Positions 1-8,839 are shown, numbered from the stretch's first letter. The stretch: DNA of 64,000 bases from an uncultured bacterium (GCA_947493945.1 CANLSR010000012.1:1-64000), one strand, 5' to 3'. A program made the numbers and translations. Notes: generated by a model not told the origin, from the letters alone.

Positions 1-47
1 GCGGGCGGGCATGGACATGGTCAGTGTGAGGGCGAGAGTACCCTTAA

Positions 48-761
48 CTGAGCGTCCGAGCTACCGGGTCAGGGTCAAAGTTCTGGTACGCCAATCGCTT
101 CCTGAAGAAGCACCGGCCGGACCTGGATAAGAAGGCACGTAGACGAGAGGCCCGAAAGATTCTGGAGGACGTAACTGCTGCTGGCCCTGAGCGAAACGAC
201 CTCGCTCAGAGACTGCTCTACGAGCAGCGCCTGGACCAACATGGCATCTTTTGTGCCGCTGGCGTTCGGGACGACCTGCTAATGTGGGCACACTACGCGG
301 CAAGTCACACCGGCATCTGTGTTGGCCTGCGGCGCTACGTACTGATCAAAGTGGCCGCCTTGCAACTACTGCGTGGCAGAGTTATCGAGCCCTATAAGGT
401 GAAGTACCAAGATGAAGCGGACCGCCCCTCTTTCTTCTCGACACCTCGGCCGGAAGACTGGCCGGAGTGGCATGGTCGAGTAGTAGCCGTCAAATCAACG
501 CACTGGGCTTACGAGGAGGAAGTCCGACTCGTGACTTGGAACGGCTCAGGCTTTTCTCTGGATTGCGGACCTGAACTTGTGTCCGAGGTTATTCTCGGCT
601 GCCGTATTTCGGCGGAGGACGAGGCACTTGTGTTCGACGCACTTACTCAGTCTGGGTCCAGCGCGACAGTATTCCGTGCCCAAGCCCACGAACGACGATT
701 TGAACTCGTAATTGAGGAAGCTCGTCATTCCGAAGAGGACACCGGCGAATCGCCTGCATGA
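48..761 (+). CDS. DUF2971 family protein, N-terminus missing or frameshifted
   Basis: The open frame begins just after a stop at 45-47 and ends with TGA at 759-761, about 237 codons. The first ATG in frame is only at 282, inside the conserved core, so translation from 282 would remove most of the domain. The stretch FCAAGVRDDLLMWAHYA, which runs across that ATG, is the hallmark of DUF2971, followed by the usual GIC-G and aromatic-rich C-terminal half. DUF2971 proteins are normally about 250-300 residues, so some 30-60 N-terminal residues are absent. Another frame is open upstream (ATG at 11), so a frameshift or a decayed start is possible. Base composition is visibly less GC-rich than the genes to the right, which suggests transfer. 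Function unknown; family members often occur in accessory regions. Confidence 0.6.
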   Translation: MSVRATGSGSKFWYANRFLKKHRPDLDKKARRREARKILEDVTAAGPERNDLAQRLLYEQRLDQHGIFCAAGVRDDLLMWAHYAASHTGICVGLRRYVLIKVAALQLLRGRVIEPYKVKYQDEADRPSFFSTPRPEDWPEWHGRVVAVKSTHWAYEEEVRLVTWNGSGFSLDCGPELVSEVILGCRISAEDEALVFDALTQSGSSATVFRAQAHERRFELVIEEARHSEEDTGESPA

Positions 762-888
762 AAACGTCGCTCCGACGACACCTACTCTACGCCGCGCAGC
801 AACTCAGCCGCAGAACACCGACCCTAGGCGTTCGCGTTCTAAGCGTTGGCGCTTCCGTAGCTTCGGGCTACCGCCGCGCCCTCATCTT

Positions 889-1179
889 ATGGCGGCTGAT
901 CGGCCGGCTGTTATACCGCACTACCACCTCGCCGTGAAAGCACGTCCTCTCATTCTCCTTCGCTGGACGGCCACGCTGGCGGTCGTCGTCGGCTCAACTC
1001 TTGCCATAGCTGCCGCCGCGTTCGGGCCAACGTACGGAGACGCAGGTTTTCTGACTAGGCTCGCGCAAGAGGCCCCAGCCATTCTGTTCTACGGGTTCTT
1101 CTGCTGGCTCATCGTCTCCGCTCTGGTTCTAGGCGTGTTCTGGATCGACGGGCGTATCTCAAATCGCCGGGCGGTATAA
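889..1179 (+). CDS. small two-span membrane protein, unknown function
   Basis: A 96-residue product from ATG 889. It has two strongly hydrophobic segments, about residues 20-44 (LRWTATLAVVVGSTLAIAAA) and 64-88 (ILFYGFFCWLIVSALVLGVF), joined by a short loop, and ends in basic residues. The frame is open back to 712, but the upstream part is basic low-complexity sequence without a clear start, so 889 was preferred; GTG 934 is an alternative. Like the DUF2971 gene before it, it is less GC-rich than the rest of the window. A 10-bp sequence at 910-919 (GTTATACCGC) recurs inverted at 1171-1180, at the gene end. No family recognised. Confidence 0.45.
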   Translation: MAADRPAVIPHYHLAVKARPLILLRWTATLAVVVGSTLAIAAAAFGPTYGDAGFLTRLAQEAPAILFYGFFCWLIVSALVLGVFWIDGRISNRRAV

Positions 1180-1484
1180 CTCACCGCTGTTATTAGCTGG
1201 AAGTCAAGGGGTGGACGGTGATTCCATTCTGTTCAGTCGACGCGTGTATGCGAGGAAAGGCGAGGTGGCCGATGAGACGCGGCGTCCCTAGCCCGCCGCT
1301 GGCGGTCGGCCTCCGCGAGGGTGGCGGCGCGCGTCGCCAGTCGGGCGTGAGGTGATTGGGGTGCGCCGTGCCAACACACTTCCGGGCCGGGCCCGGATCC
1401 TCCGGCGCCGTCGGCCGGTTGACCTTGGACAGCCGCGACCGGATCGCGGTGTTCCCCTCTGCATCGCTCCCCCATCCTACCGAC
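1180..1484. other. intergenic region without a recognisable gene
   Basis: About 305 bp between the small membrane protein and the sigma-like gene. Composition shifts from the lower-GC left edge to the high GC of the rest of the window near 1250. It holds one copy of the dispersed decamer CCGCTGGCGG at 1296-1305. I see no convincing promoter, RNA or terminator in it. Confidence 0.5.
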
Positions 1485-2234
1485 ATGCCCTCCGACCGAC
1501 CGTCCGCCGACCTCTGGCGCCGCGCCCTCGACGGCGACCGCGACGCCTTCGAGGAGGCGCTCTCGCCCCACCTCGACACGCTCCGCCAGGCCGCCGACCG
1601 CCAGCTGGCCGTCGAGCGCGACCTGATCTCCGGCGAGCCGACGGAGACGCCCGTGGACCTGACGCCGGACGAGCTGGTCGGCGAGACGATGGTGCAGGCC
1701 TGGGACCGGCGCGACCGCTTCGACGGCGACCGGATGAGCCTCCGCGCCTGGCTCCTCGGCCTCCAGACGCGCTCGCTGGCGCGCGTCGCCCGGCGCGAGA
1801 CCCGCTACGCCCGGCGCAAAGCGATCTCGCTCGACGCCGAGCTCCCGGTCAACGAGGCCCAGGACGCCGTCGAGGAGGACTTCTACGAGTTCCGCCAGCC
1901 GTTCGACGTCGACACCTACGAGGAGATCACGGCCGGCGCCGAGCCCGACGACGTGACGATGATGGACAGCGACGAGCTGACCGACCAGGACCGCGCCGCG
2001 CTGGCGGACGCGTCGTTCGGCGCCGAGGCGGCCCAGGCCGTCGTGCTGCACGACGAGTTCGAGGTGTCGCTCTCCGAGGTCGCCCAGATCCTGAACGCCT
2101 CGCTCAAGGACGCCGCCGCCGAGATGAACCTGGCCCGCGAGGGGATGCTCGCGCGGCTGGGCTCCACCGACGACGAGCACGACGACGACCCGGCCGTCGA
2201 CTCCTACACCGGCGACCCGCTACCGGACGCCTAG
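1485..2234 (+). CDS. sigma-70 family RNA polymerase sigma factor-like protein
   Basis: Predicted 249-residue cytoplasmic transcription factor. Residues about 8-110 resemble sigma region 2: a helix around LWRRALDGDRDAFEEAL, then LTPDELVGETMVQAWDRR, and a basic helix (SLRAWLLGLQTRSLARVARR) fitting the promoter-melting and -10 recognition segment. Residues about 180-225 resemble region 4 (VVLHDEFEVSLSEVAQILNA). An acidic linker and tail separate and follow these. ATG 1485 was chosen because similarity begins there and the upstream extension is low-complexity. Family knowledge: related group-IV-like factors with long linkers are common in Rhodothermota. It may be co-transcribed with the baeRF-like gene 83 bp downstream. 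Which promoters it reads cannot be told. Confidence 0.7.
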   Translation: MPSDRPSADLWRRALDGDRDAFEEALSPHLDTLRQAADRQLAVERDLISGEPTETPVDLTPDELVGETMVQAWDRRDRFDGDRMSLRAWLLGLQTRSLARVARRETRYARRKAISLDAELPVNEAQDAVEEDFYEFRQPFDVDTYEEITAGAEPDDVTMMDSDELTDQDRAALADASFGAEAAQAVVLHDEFEVSLSEVAQILNASLKDAAAEMNLAREGMLARLGSTDDEHDDDPAVDSYTGDPLPDA

Positions 2235-2317
2235 ACGAAAGGGACGCGGGCTGGGCCATGCGGGATGGCCTCGGACTCGACCCGCCCTCTCCTCCCGCAT
2301 CCCCAACCCTCCCCTAC

Positions 2318-3499
2318 ATGAACTCCCTCGCCCCCAAAGAGCGCGACGCCCTGCTCGCCGAGCTCCGCCGCCGCACCACGACCCCCGGCTTCCACTTCCT
2401 GTCGGCCGACCACATCTCGCGCCTCAACGACGCCCGCTCCAGCGGCGCGCCCATCGTCAGCCTCTACCTGGAGATGACCCCCGAGGCGCGGCTGGGCACG
2501 ACCTGGGAGACGACGCTCAAGGACCTGTGCGAGCGCGCGATGGCCGACGCCGGCGAGCACAAGAAGGCCGTCCAGCGCGAGTGCGAGCGGATCCGCGAGG
2601 CCCTCGACCGGGGGCTCCCGCGGACGGGCCGGGGCGTCGTGTTCTTCGCCTGCGAGGAGCTCGGGCTGTTCGAGCAGCTGGGTACGGCGATCGAGCTGCC
2701 CAACGAGGTCCACGTGAGCGGCAACCCCTACGTGCGCCCGCTAGCGCGGATCCGGGACGAGAACGACCGGTTCGTGCTGGCGCTGCTCTCGATGCACAAG
2801 AGCCGCTTCTTCTTTGCCCAGATCGGGCTCGTGGAGGAGGTCTATGAGCTCGACGGCGAGGAGTTCGCCGTCACTGATCTGGTCTCGAAGGACCAGAAGC
2901 AGGACCGCAAGGCCGAGCTCCGCCGCCAGCAGGCCCAGCGGTCGGCCCACGCGCTCGAGCTGATCACCAAGACGCTCGAGGCCCGCCACGTCCTCTACTC
3001 GGCCCCGGCCGACATGGAGGCCGACTTCCTGGACAAGCTGGACCAGGCCACGACCCAGAAGGTGGCCGGCTCGTTCGCCTGCGACACGCTCGCCACGACG
3101 GCCGAGCTGGCCGACGCCGCCGAGCCGATCCAGCGCGAGGTCGAGGCCAGAGAGGAGGTCGAGACGCTGGGCAAGGTCCAGGAACTCCTCTCGTCGCGCG
3201 CCGTCGCCGGCCTCGACGACACGCTCGACATGCTCAACCAGCAGCGCGTGATGACGCTGGTGGTGGACGACGACCAGACGATCCCCGGCGGCATCGACCC
3301 GTCCTCGGGGATGCTCACGACCCAGACCGAGGGGACCTACCCCGCGACTGGCGGCGACATCCAGCCCGTGGACGACCTGATCGAGCTGATGCTCGACAAG
3401 GCCATGGAGCAGGGGGCCACGCTGGAGCTCGTCCACAGCGACCAGGCGCGCGAGGCGCTCCGCGAGCACGGCCCCGCCGCCGCGCTGCTGCGGTTCTAG
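2318..3499 (+). CDS. baeRF (eRF1-like) family protein
   Basis: A 393-residue soluble protein. The order of elements fits the bacterial archaeo-eukaryotic release factor group (baeRF/VLRF1-like): an N-terminal segment with SLYLEMTPEA, a helical stretch (residues about 65-105), RGVVFFACEELGLFEQL, then an eRF1 domain-2-like part with RFVLALLSMHKSRFFF and a Lys/Glu/Gln-rich insertion, and a C-terminal eRF1 domain-3-like half (HVLYSAPADM, later MTLVVDDDQTIPGGIDPSSG). Known members are proposed to act on stalled ribosomes or tRNA. I do not see a clear GGQ loop, so peptidyl-tRNA hydrolysis is not assured. Start ATG 2318 follows a C-rich leader. It lies 83 bp after the sigma-like gene and before a strong terminator. 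Exact subfamily uncertain. Confidence 0.6.
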   Translation: MNSLAPKERDALLAELRRRTTTPGFHFLSADHISRLNDARSSGAPIVSLYLEMTPEARLGTTWETTLKDLCERAMADAGEHKKAVQRECERIREALDRGLPRTGRGVVFFACEELGLFEQLGTAIELPNEVHVSGNPYVRPLARIRDENDRFVLALLSMHKSRFFFAQIGLVEEVYELDGEEFAVTDLVSKDQKQDRKAELRRQQAQRSAHALELITKTLEARHVLYSAPADMEADFLDKLDQATTQKVAGSFACDTLATTAELADAAEPIQREVEAREEVETLGKVQELLSSRAVAGLDDTLDMLNQQRVMTLVVDDDQTIPGGIDPSSGMLTTQTEGTYPATGGDIQPVDDLIELMLDKAMEQGATLELVHSDQAREALREHGPAAALLRF

Positions 3500-3517
3500 G
3501 GCCAGAGCGTGAGGACA

Positions 3518-3556
3518 CGGGGCGCGGCGGACTCTCGGTCTGCCGCGCCCCGTTTC
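3518..3556. terminator. strong hairpin between convergent genes
   Basis: A 14-bp stem with one mismatch (CGGGGCGCGGC-GGA at 3518-3531 against its complement at 3539-3552), 7-nt loop, then TTTCTCGTTT on the + strand. It sits between the convergent genes ending at 3499 and 3574 and probably terminates the + strand unit; a reverse role is possible. Confidence 0.75.
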
Positions 3557-3573
3557 TCGTTTCGTGCCCCCCT

Positions 3574-4149
3574 CTAGATGCCGACGCCGAGGCGCACCAT
3601 GAACGTGTTGAGCTTGTAGTCGGTGTCGCTGTCGACCAGCCCCAGGCCCTCGGCGTAGCCGGTGACGTCGCCGGCGTAGCGGAGCTCTAGGGACACGTTC
3701 GAGAACTCGGCCCCGACGAGCCCCGTCGCGGCCAGGTTCACCGAGCGCGTGCTGAACACCGGACGGCCGTCGTTGAGCGGGAACCGCAGGTCGGGGCCCG
3801 CGCCGACGTAGACGGCGGCCACCGCCAGCGGGAAGCGGAGCTGGACGTCGACGGGCACCGAGATCAGGTCGACGGCGACCTCCTCCTTCACCTCCTGGGT
3901 GCAGTACACGTCGGGCGGGCACCTGGCGACGGCGTCGCCCGCGCGGAAGTAGAGCACGCCGGCGCGCACGCCGACGCTGCCGAACGAGGCCCCGCCGAAT
4001 GCGCCGACGTGGTAGCCGGTCGAGGTGCTGAGGTCGGCCGACCGGGCGTCCGCTAGCGAGCCGAAGTTGGCCCCGGCCGTGACGCCGAGGCGCTGGGCGG
4101 AGGCGGGCGCGGCGGCCAGGAGCAAGGTCAGGAGGGGGAGGCGCAGCAT
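3574..4149 (-). CDS. PorT-like outer-membrane beta-barrel protein
   Basis: A 191-residue exported protein. The N-terminus MLRLPLLTLLLAAAPASAQ is a signal peptide with an ASA-Q cleavage site. After it come alternating strands typical of the small Bacteroidota outer-membrane barrels (RLGVTAGANFGSL, GYHVGAFGGASFG, VGVRAGVLYFRAG, YVGAGPDLRFPL), ending in FMVRLGVGI, a typical last barrel strand. ATG at 4149 places the signal peptide correctly; the frame extends upstream without adding sense. The gene is divergent from the lipoprotein at 4240. Its cargo or partner cannot be read from the sequence. Confidence 0.7.
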   Translation of the reverse strand: MLRLPLLTLLLAAAPASAQRLGVTAGANFGSLADARSADLSTSTGYHVGAFGGASFGSVGVRAGVLYFRAGDAVARCPPDVYCTQEVKEEVAVDLISVPVDVQLRFPLAVAAVYVGAGPDLRFPLNDGRPVFSTRSVNLAATGLVGAEFSNVSLELRYAGDVTGYAEGLGLVDSDTDYKLNTFMVRLGVGI

Positions 4150-4210
4150 GAGGAGGGGTGGGGTGGTGGGGCGCACGTTACGGCCCCAGCAACTTCCGTT
4201 CTCCGGGTCG

Positions 4211-4218
4211 TACGTTCC
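4211..4218 (+). promoter_or_regulatory. TAnnTT promoter box (TACGTTCC)
   Basis: TACGTTCC lies 29 bases before ATG 4240 and is followed by a C-rich leader. It matches the spacing and form of boxes found upstream of several other genes in this window (compare the Bacteroidota -7 element TAnnTTTG). No convincing -33 element. Confidence 0.4.
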
Positions 4219-4239
4219 GTCTCCCCCTCCCCTCTACCC

Positions 4240-4731
4240 ATGCGCACGCCCTCCCTGTTGTCTCTCATCGCCCTGCTGGTGCTCTCGGGCTGCGGCGTGC
4301 TCGGCATCGGCGGCCCGCCGGACCTCACCAACCTGGAGGTGGCCGGCCGCTACCGGTTCACCAAGTTCGAGATCGACCCCGCCTCCGACGCCGTCCGCGA
4401 CTACGAGGTGCTGGGCCGCGAGGTGCGCGACGACCTGACGCTGAGGCTGGACGAGAGCGGCGCGGCCCGCCTGGAGACCGTGCGCGACGACCGCGTGGAC
4501 GAGGTCAAGGCGCAGGGGAACTACTCGATCTCCGGCCGGCGCGTCCGCGTCCGCCTCGACGGCAACGCCGACGACTACCTCCTGCCCCGAGAGATCACCT
4601 TCGAGGGCGGCGACAAGCGCCTGCGCGCCGAGGTGTTCCGCGAAGGCCTCAACATGGAGCGCATCTCGGACGAGTATCGCGGCATCACGCGCGCTGACGC
4701 GACGCTCAAGATCGAGCTCCGCGGGATCTAG
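4240..4731 (+). CDS. lipoprotein, lipocalin-like, unknown function
   Basis: A 163-residue lipoprotein. The N-terminus MRTPSLLSLIALLVLSGCG is a lipoprotein signal with the lipidated cysteine at residue 18. The mature part reads as successive beta strands with a lipocalin-like rhythm (VAGRYRFTKFEIDP, DDLTLRLDESGAARLETV, GNYSISGRRVRVRLDGN), as in small META/lipocalin-type proteins of Bacteroidota. It is monocistronic by spacing: a divergent outer-membrane gene precedes it and 161 bp separate it from bshA. The decamer CCGCTGGCGG occurs 7 bp after the stop. Ligand unknown. Confidence 0.65.
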   Translation: MRTPSLLSLIALLVLSGCGVLGIGGPPDLTNLEVAGRYRFTKFEIDPASDAVRDYEVLGREVRDDLTLRLDESGAARLETVRDDRVDEVKAQGNYSISGRRVRVRLDGNADDYLLPREITFEGGDKRLRAEVFREGLNMERISDEYRGITRADATLKIELRGI

Positions 4732-4892
4732 CGGCCGCCCGCTGGCGGGCGGCCCCGCCGGCAGGCCCCCGCCGGCAGGTCGACCCCGGGACGGGGCGCC
4801 AGCGGCCGGCGAGACGGGCCGCGCGGGGGGCCCCGGCTCGGTGACTCTTTCGAGGAGGCGGAGCCGCGACGGCCCGGCCTCGTCCGAGGCCC

Positions 4893-6068
4893 ATGAACAT
4901 CGGCATCACCTGCTACCCCACCTTTGGCGGCTCCGGCGTCGTCGCGACGGAGTTGGGCAAGGCGCTCGCGGGGCGCGGCCACACGGTCCACTTTATCGCC
5001 TACGCGCTCCCGATGCGGCTGGAGCACATGGTCGAGAACGTGTACTTCCACGAGGTCCGCGTCAACACGTACCCGCTGTTCGAGTACCCGCCGTACGCGC
5101 TGGCGCTGGCGTCGAAGATGATCGACGTGGCCCAGCACGAGGGCCTGGACCTGCTCCACGTCCACTACGCCATCCCGCACGCGACGAGCGCGGTGCTGGC
5201 CCGCGACATCCTGCGCGCCAAGGGCATCACGATCCCGGTCGTGACCACGCTCCACGGCACCGACATCACGCTGGTGGGCAAGGACCCCGGGTTCAAGCCC
5301 GTCGTGGAGCACGCCATCGACACGTCGGACGGGGTGACGGCGGTGAGCGACTGGCTCCGGCGCGAGACGCTGGACTCGTTCGACGTGGCGAGCGACGTCG
5401 AGGTGATCCCCAACTTCGTCGACACGGACCGCTTCCGCCGCCAGCCCAAGGACCACTTCCGGCAGGCCATCACGCCCGACGGCGAGCGCCTGATCGCCCA
5501 CGTCTCCAACTTCCGCAAGGTCAAGCGGGCGGCCGACGCCGTCGAGGTGTTCGCCCGCCTCCACCAAGCCGGCGTCTGGCCCGAGGGCCACCCGCGCCAC
5601 GGGCAGCCCGGCGGCGTCAAGCTCCTGATGGTGGGCGACGGGCCCGACCGGGCCGCGTCGGAGGCGGCCGCCCGAGACGCCGGGGTCTGGGCCGACGTCC
5701 GGTTTATCGGCAAACAGGAGCCCGTCGAGGAGATCCTGTCCATCACCGACCTGTTCCTGATGCCGTCGGCCAGCGAGACGTTCGGGCTGGCGGCGCTGGA
5801 GGCGATGGCCTGCGACGTGCCCGTCGTCTCGTCGGACGTGGGCGGCCTCCCCGAGCTCAACGTCGACGGCGAGACGGGCTTCCTGCGGCCCATCGGCGAC
5901 GTCGGGGGCATGACCGAGGCCGCGCGCACGGTCCTGACCCAGCCCGACCTCCACGCCCGCATGGCCCGGGCCGCCCGCCGGCGCGCCGTGGAGTGCTTCG
6001 ACATCGACCGGATCGTGCCCCAGTACGAGGCCCACTACGGGCGCGTGATCGCCGGCATCGAGGCGTAG
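4893..6068 (+). CDS. bshA: N-acetyl-alpha-D-glucosaminyl L-malate synthase BshA
   Basis: A 391-residue family-4 (GT-B fold) glycosyltransferase that joins GlcNAc from UDP-GlcNAc to L-malate, the first step of bacillithiol synthesis in the cytoplasm. Seen directly: N-terminal MNIGITCYPTFGGSGVVATELG, the family signature; DLLHVHYAIPHATSA; TLHGTDITLVGKDP; LIAHVSNFRKVKR; and the nucleotide-sugar site SASETFGLAALEAMACDVPVV with the E-x7-E pattern. Length and domain order match characterised BshA. No bshB or bshC is in this window. The APH-like gene at 6200 follows on the same strand after 131 bp, so a shared transcript is possible. Confidence 0.92.
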   Translation: MNIGITCYPTFGGSGVVATELGKALAGRGHTVHFIAYALPMRLEHMVENVYFHEVRVNTYPLFEYPPYALALASKMIDVAQHEGLDLLHVHYAIPHATSAVLARDILRAKGITIPVVTTLHGTDITLVGKDPGFKPVVEHAIDTSDGVTAVSDWLRRETLDSFDVASDVEVIPNFVDTDRFRRQPKDHFRQAITPDGERLIAHVSNFRKVKRAADAVEVFARLHQAGVWPEGHPRHGQPGGVKLLMVGDGPDRAASEAAARDAGVWADVRFIGKQEPVEEILSITDLFLMPSASETFGLAALEAMACDVPVVSSDVGGLPELNVDGETGFLRPIGDVGGMTEAARTVLTQPDLHARMARAARRRAVECFDIDRIVPQYEAHYGRVIAGIEA

Positions 6069-6199
6069 GTTTTGACCGGGCCGCCGGCCCGCTGGCGGTT
6101 GCTCTGGAGCGGCGGCGGCCGGGACGCGCCGCTCGGCGACGCCGCCAGCGGGCGACGGCAGGGCCGCGCAGCTCGTGCCTCCCCCCTTTCTCTGTCGCC

Positions 6200-7321
6200 G
6201 TGGAGCCCCGTCGCAACCTGATCTCGAAAAAGAAGCCGGCGTACCCCATCAGCGAGCACCTGGTGGGCTACCTCGGCCACTACGACCGGACCGCCCGGGG
6301 CGGCGTGAGCTACGACGACCTGGCGCGCTACGCCGGCCAGGTCCCGCTCTACGACGACTTCGGCACGGACACGCTGTGGAGCACGGTCTACTACGGCCAT
6401 AGCGAGCAGGCCGAGATCCACGACGCGCTGCGCACGACCTACGCGCTGCTCAAGTCGGCGGGCGACCTGTCGACGGTCGAGCACCTCTACATCGACCGCG
6501 TCGACCTGTGCCTCTACGGCAACACGCTGCCGTTCCGGGTGCGCATCGTCAACCGGCTGAACGAGAACTTCGACTACTTCTACGTCAAGCGCGCCGACGC
6601 GAGCCGCGTGTACGGGCTGGAGCTGGAGCACATCCTGTCGCCCAACTCGATCAACTTCCTGGCCCGCGTCGACGGGCCGGAGCTCCGCGACCAGACGATC
6701 CTGGAGGAGCACATCGTCGGGCTGCCCGGCGACGCGTTCATGCGGGACCAGCTCCCCGACAACCGGTTCGACGAGGTCCGCCTGGCCAAGGAGTTCGTCA
6801 AGTTCAACGAGCGCTGTTTCGTCCGCCTCTTGGGCGACATGCACGCCGGGAACTGGGTCGTGGACATCACGCCTGACTTCGAGAAGCTGCACTACCGGAT
6901 GCGGGCCATCGACTTCGACCAGCAGAGCCACCACCCGCGCAAGCAGGTGTACCTGCCGCAGTTTTTCCCGCCCAACAACCCGGTCATCAAGCTCGGCCTG
7001 GAGCACCTGACCGAGACGACCGTCGACCAGTACCAGCGCGAGGAGCGGGCGCTGATGGCGGGCCGCCTGCGCGTGGGCGGGCAGCGCTATGACGAGTTGA
7101 TGGGCGTGATGCGCGAGGACCTCATCGCGCCCCGGGCCTACGTCCGCGGGCTGGGCCACGGGCTGGCGGCCCACTACGGCGAGCCGGCGTTCCGGGACGC
7201 GATGACGATGGGCGACCTGGTGTCGCTGTCGCTCGACCTGCTCATGGCGCGCGCCGAGCCGGCCAGCCTCAAGCTGCTCTCCGGCGGCACCGCCGCCGAC
7301 GTCGCCCGCCACGTGGGCTAG
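6200..7321 (+). CDS. uncharacterised protein with APH/kinase-like catalytic motif
   Basis: A 373-residue soluble protein of unknown function. GTG 6200 is chosen as the start because conserved-looking sequence (NLISKKKPAYPISEHLVGYL) begins right there, whereas the frame upstream is an antisense-type shadow over bshA. Residues 211-218 read LGDMHAGN and 237-239 IDF, the spacing and chemistry of the catalytic loop (G-D-x-H-x-G-N) and the metal-binding I-D-F of aminoglycoside phosphotransferase/choline-kinase-like enzymes. An N-lobe with a conserved lysine fits poorly: residues 100-130 (RVRIVNRLNENFDYFYVKR) may supply it. I infer a small-molecule or protein kinase, or an inactive relative. Placement after bshA may hint at thiol metabolism, but this is weak. 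Confidence 0.55.
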   Translation: MEPRRNLISKKKPAYPISEHLVGYLGHYDRTARGGVSYDDLARYAGQVPLYDDFGTDTLWSTVYYGHSEQAEIHDALRTTYALLKSAGDLSTVEHLYIDRVDLCLYGNTLPFRVRIVNRLNENFDYFYVKRADASRVYGLELEHILSPNSINFLARVDGPELRDQTILEEHIVGLPGDAFMRDQLPDNRFDEVRLAKEFVKFNERCFVRLLGDMHAGNWVVDITPDFEKLHYRMRAIDFDQQSHHPRKQVYLPQFFPPNNPVIKLGLEHLTETTVDQYQREERALMAGRLRVGGQRYDELMGVMREDLIAPRAYVRGLGHGLAAHYGEPAFRDAMTMGDLVSLSLDLLMARAEPASLKLLSGGTAADVARHVG

Positions 7322-7482
7322 CCGCCGGCGGTCGTGCCGAGGGCGGCCGTGCCGAGGGCGGGCGCCAGCGGGGCCGGAAGAAGGCGCCGCGATGGCAGCG
7401 TAGCGCGCCTGGTCCGACCTTGGGGTTCCCCCCGACCCGCTGGCGGAGCCCATCGCCAGCGCCGAACCGCCCGCTCCGCGCC

Positions 7483-8751
7483 ATGACCTTCGACGACTTC
7501 GACTTCGCCCCCCCCGTCCGACGCGGCGTCGAGGACGCCGGCTACACGACGCCCACGCCGGTCCAGGCCGCCGCGCTCCCGCTGGCGCTCGACGGCGTCG
7601 ACGTGGTCGGCGTGGCCCAGACCGGCACCGGCAAGACGGCCGCGTTCGTGCTCCCGATCCTGGACTACTTGGTCAAGGAGCCGACCGGCGGCAAGGGACG
7701 CGCCGTCCGCGCGCTCGTCGTCACGCCGACGCGCGAGCTGGCGATCCAGGTGACCGAGGCGGTCCGCCAGTACGGCGCCCACACCAAGCTCAAGGCGGCG
7801 ACGATCTACGGCGGCGTCGGCAAGGGCAAGCAGCGGACGGCGCTGCGCAACGGGATCGACATCGTGGTCGCCACGCCGGGCCGCCTCCTGGACTTTCTGA
7901 GCGAGGGCGCCATCGACCTCGGCTTCGTCGACATCCTGGTGCTGGACGAGGCCGACCGGATGTTCGACATGGGGTTTGTCAAGGACGTGCGCAAGATCGT
8001 GGCCGCGGTCCCGGAGCAGCGCCAGACCATGCTCTTTTCCGCCACGATGCCGCCGCCGATCCAGGACCTGGCGCGCTCGATCCTCTACAAGCCCCAGACC
8101 GTCGAGGTGGGCGAGCGCCGCGACCCGGCCGCGACCGTGACCCAGCGGGCCGTCCGCGTGGCCCAGGACGAGAAGCAGGCGCTCTTGCACCACCTGATCG
8201 AGACCGAGGACGTGGACCGGATGATCGTGTTCTCGCGCACCAAGTACCGCGCCGACCGGATCCGCAAAAAGCTGGACCGCGCCGGCTTCTCGGCCATCGC
8301 CATCCACTCGAACCGGAGCCAGGGCCAGCGCCAGCGGGCGCTGAAGGGGTTCGAGGCGGGCGACTTCCAGATCATGGTGGCCACTGACATCGCCGCGCGC
8401 GGGATCGACGTGCCCGGCGTGAGCCACGTGGTCAACTTCGACGCGCCCAACGTGCCCGAGGACTACATCCACCGCATCGGGCGGACGGGCCGCGCCGAGG
8501 CAACGGGCGACGCGATCACGTTCGTCTCGGCCGAGGAGGCGGACAACCTCCGCGCCATCGAGAAGCATGTGGGCAAACGGATCGAGGAGGTCCGCTACGA
8601 CGGCTTCGAGCCGCCCAAGCTGGCGGACGCGATGGGCCAGGCCCAGCGGCGGTCCAACCCCAAGGGCCACCGCCAGCGGCAGAAGTCGGGCGGCCCGGTC
8701 CGGGGCAAGGGGCAGGGCGGGCGGGACCGCGGGCACCGGGGCCAGCGGTAG
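7483..8751 (+). CDS. DEAD-box ATP-dependent RNA helicase, RhlE-like
   Basis: A 422-residue RNA helicase. All superfamily-2 motifs are present in order: Q-motif (FDFAPPVRRGVEDAGYTTPTPVQ), Walker A AQTGTGKT, PTRELAIQ, GG, TPGRLLDF, DEAD (VLDEADRMFDMGF), FSATMP, then in the second RecA domain IVFSRTK, ARGIDVPGVSHVVNFD and HRIGRTGR. The C-terminal tail (about the last 40 residues) is Lys/Arg/Gly/Gln-rich, typical of RhlE/CsdA-type enzymes that remodel rRNA or mRNA. ATG 7483 begins MTFDDFDF. It stands alone; the next gene converges on it. Confidence 0.9.
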   Translation: MTFDDFDFAPPVRRGVEDAGYTTPTPVQAAALPLALDGVDVVGVAQTGTGKTAAFVLPILDYLVKEPTGGKGRAVRALVVTPTRELAIQVTEAVRQYGAHTKLKAATIYGGVGKGKQRTALRNGIDIVVATPGRLLDFLSEGAIDLGFVDILVLDEADRMFDMGFVKDVRKIVAAVPEQRQTMLFSATMPPPIQDLARSILYKPQTVEVGERRDPAATVTQRAVRVAQDEKQALLHHLIETEDVDRMIVFSRTKYRADRIRKKLDRAGFSAIAIHSNRSQGQRQRALKGFEAGDFQIMVATDIAARGIDVPGVSHVVNFDAPNVPEDYIHRIGRTGRAEATGDAITFVSAEEADNLRAIEKHVGKRIEEVRYDGFEPPKLADAMGQAQRRSNPKGHRQRQKSGGPVRGKGQGGRDRGHRGQR

Positions 8752-8839
8752 CGTCGGGCGGCCCGTCTCCCGACGGGGCAGAGCCGCCACCGCCGCGGTG
8801 GCCGGGAGAGGGTCAAGGCCAGCCCCTTACGTGGCGGCG

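Noticed and set aside
889-1200. Possible integron cassette (attC-like ends around the small membrane gene)
   Set aside because: The inverted 10-mers exist, but GTTRRRY/RYYYAAC core sites are not matched and no integrase is visible.
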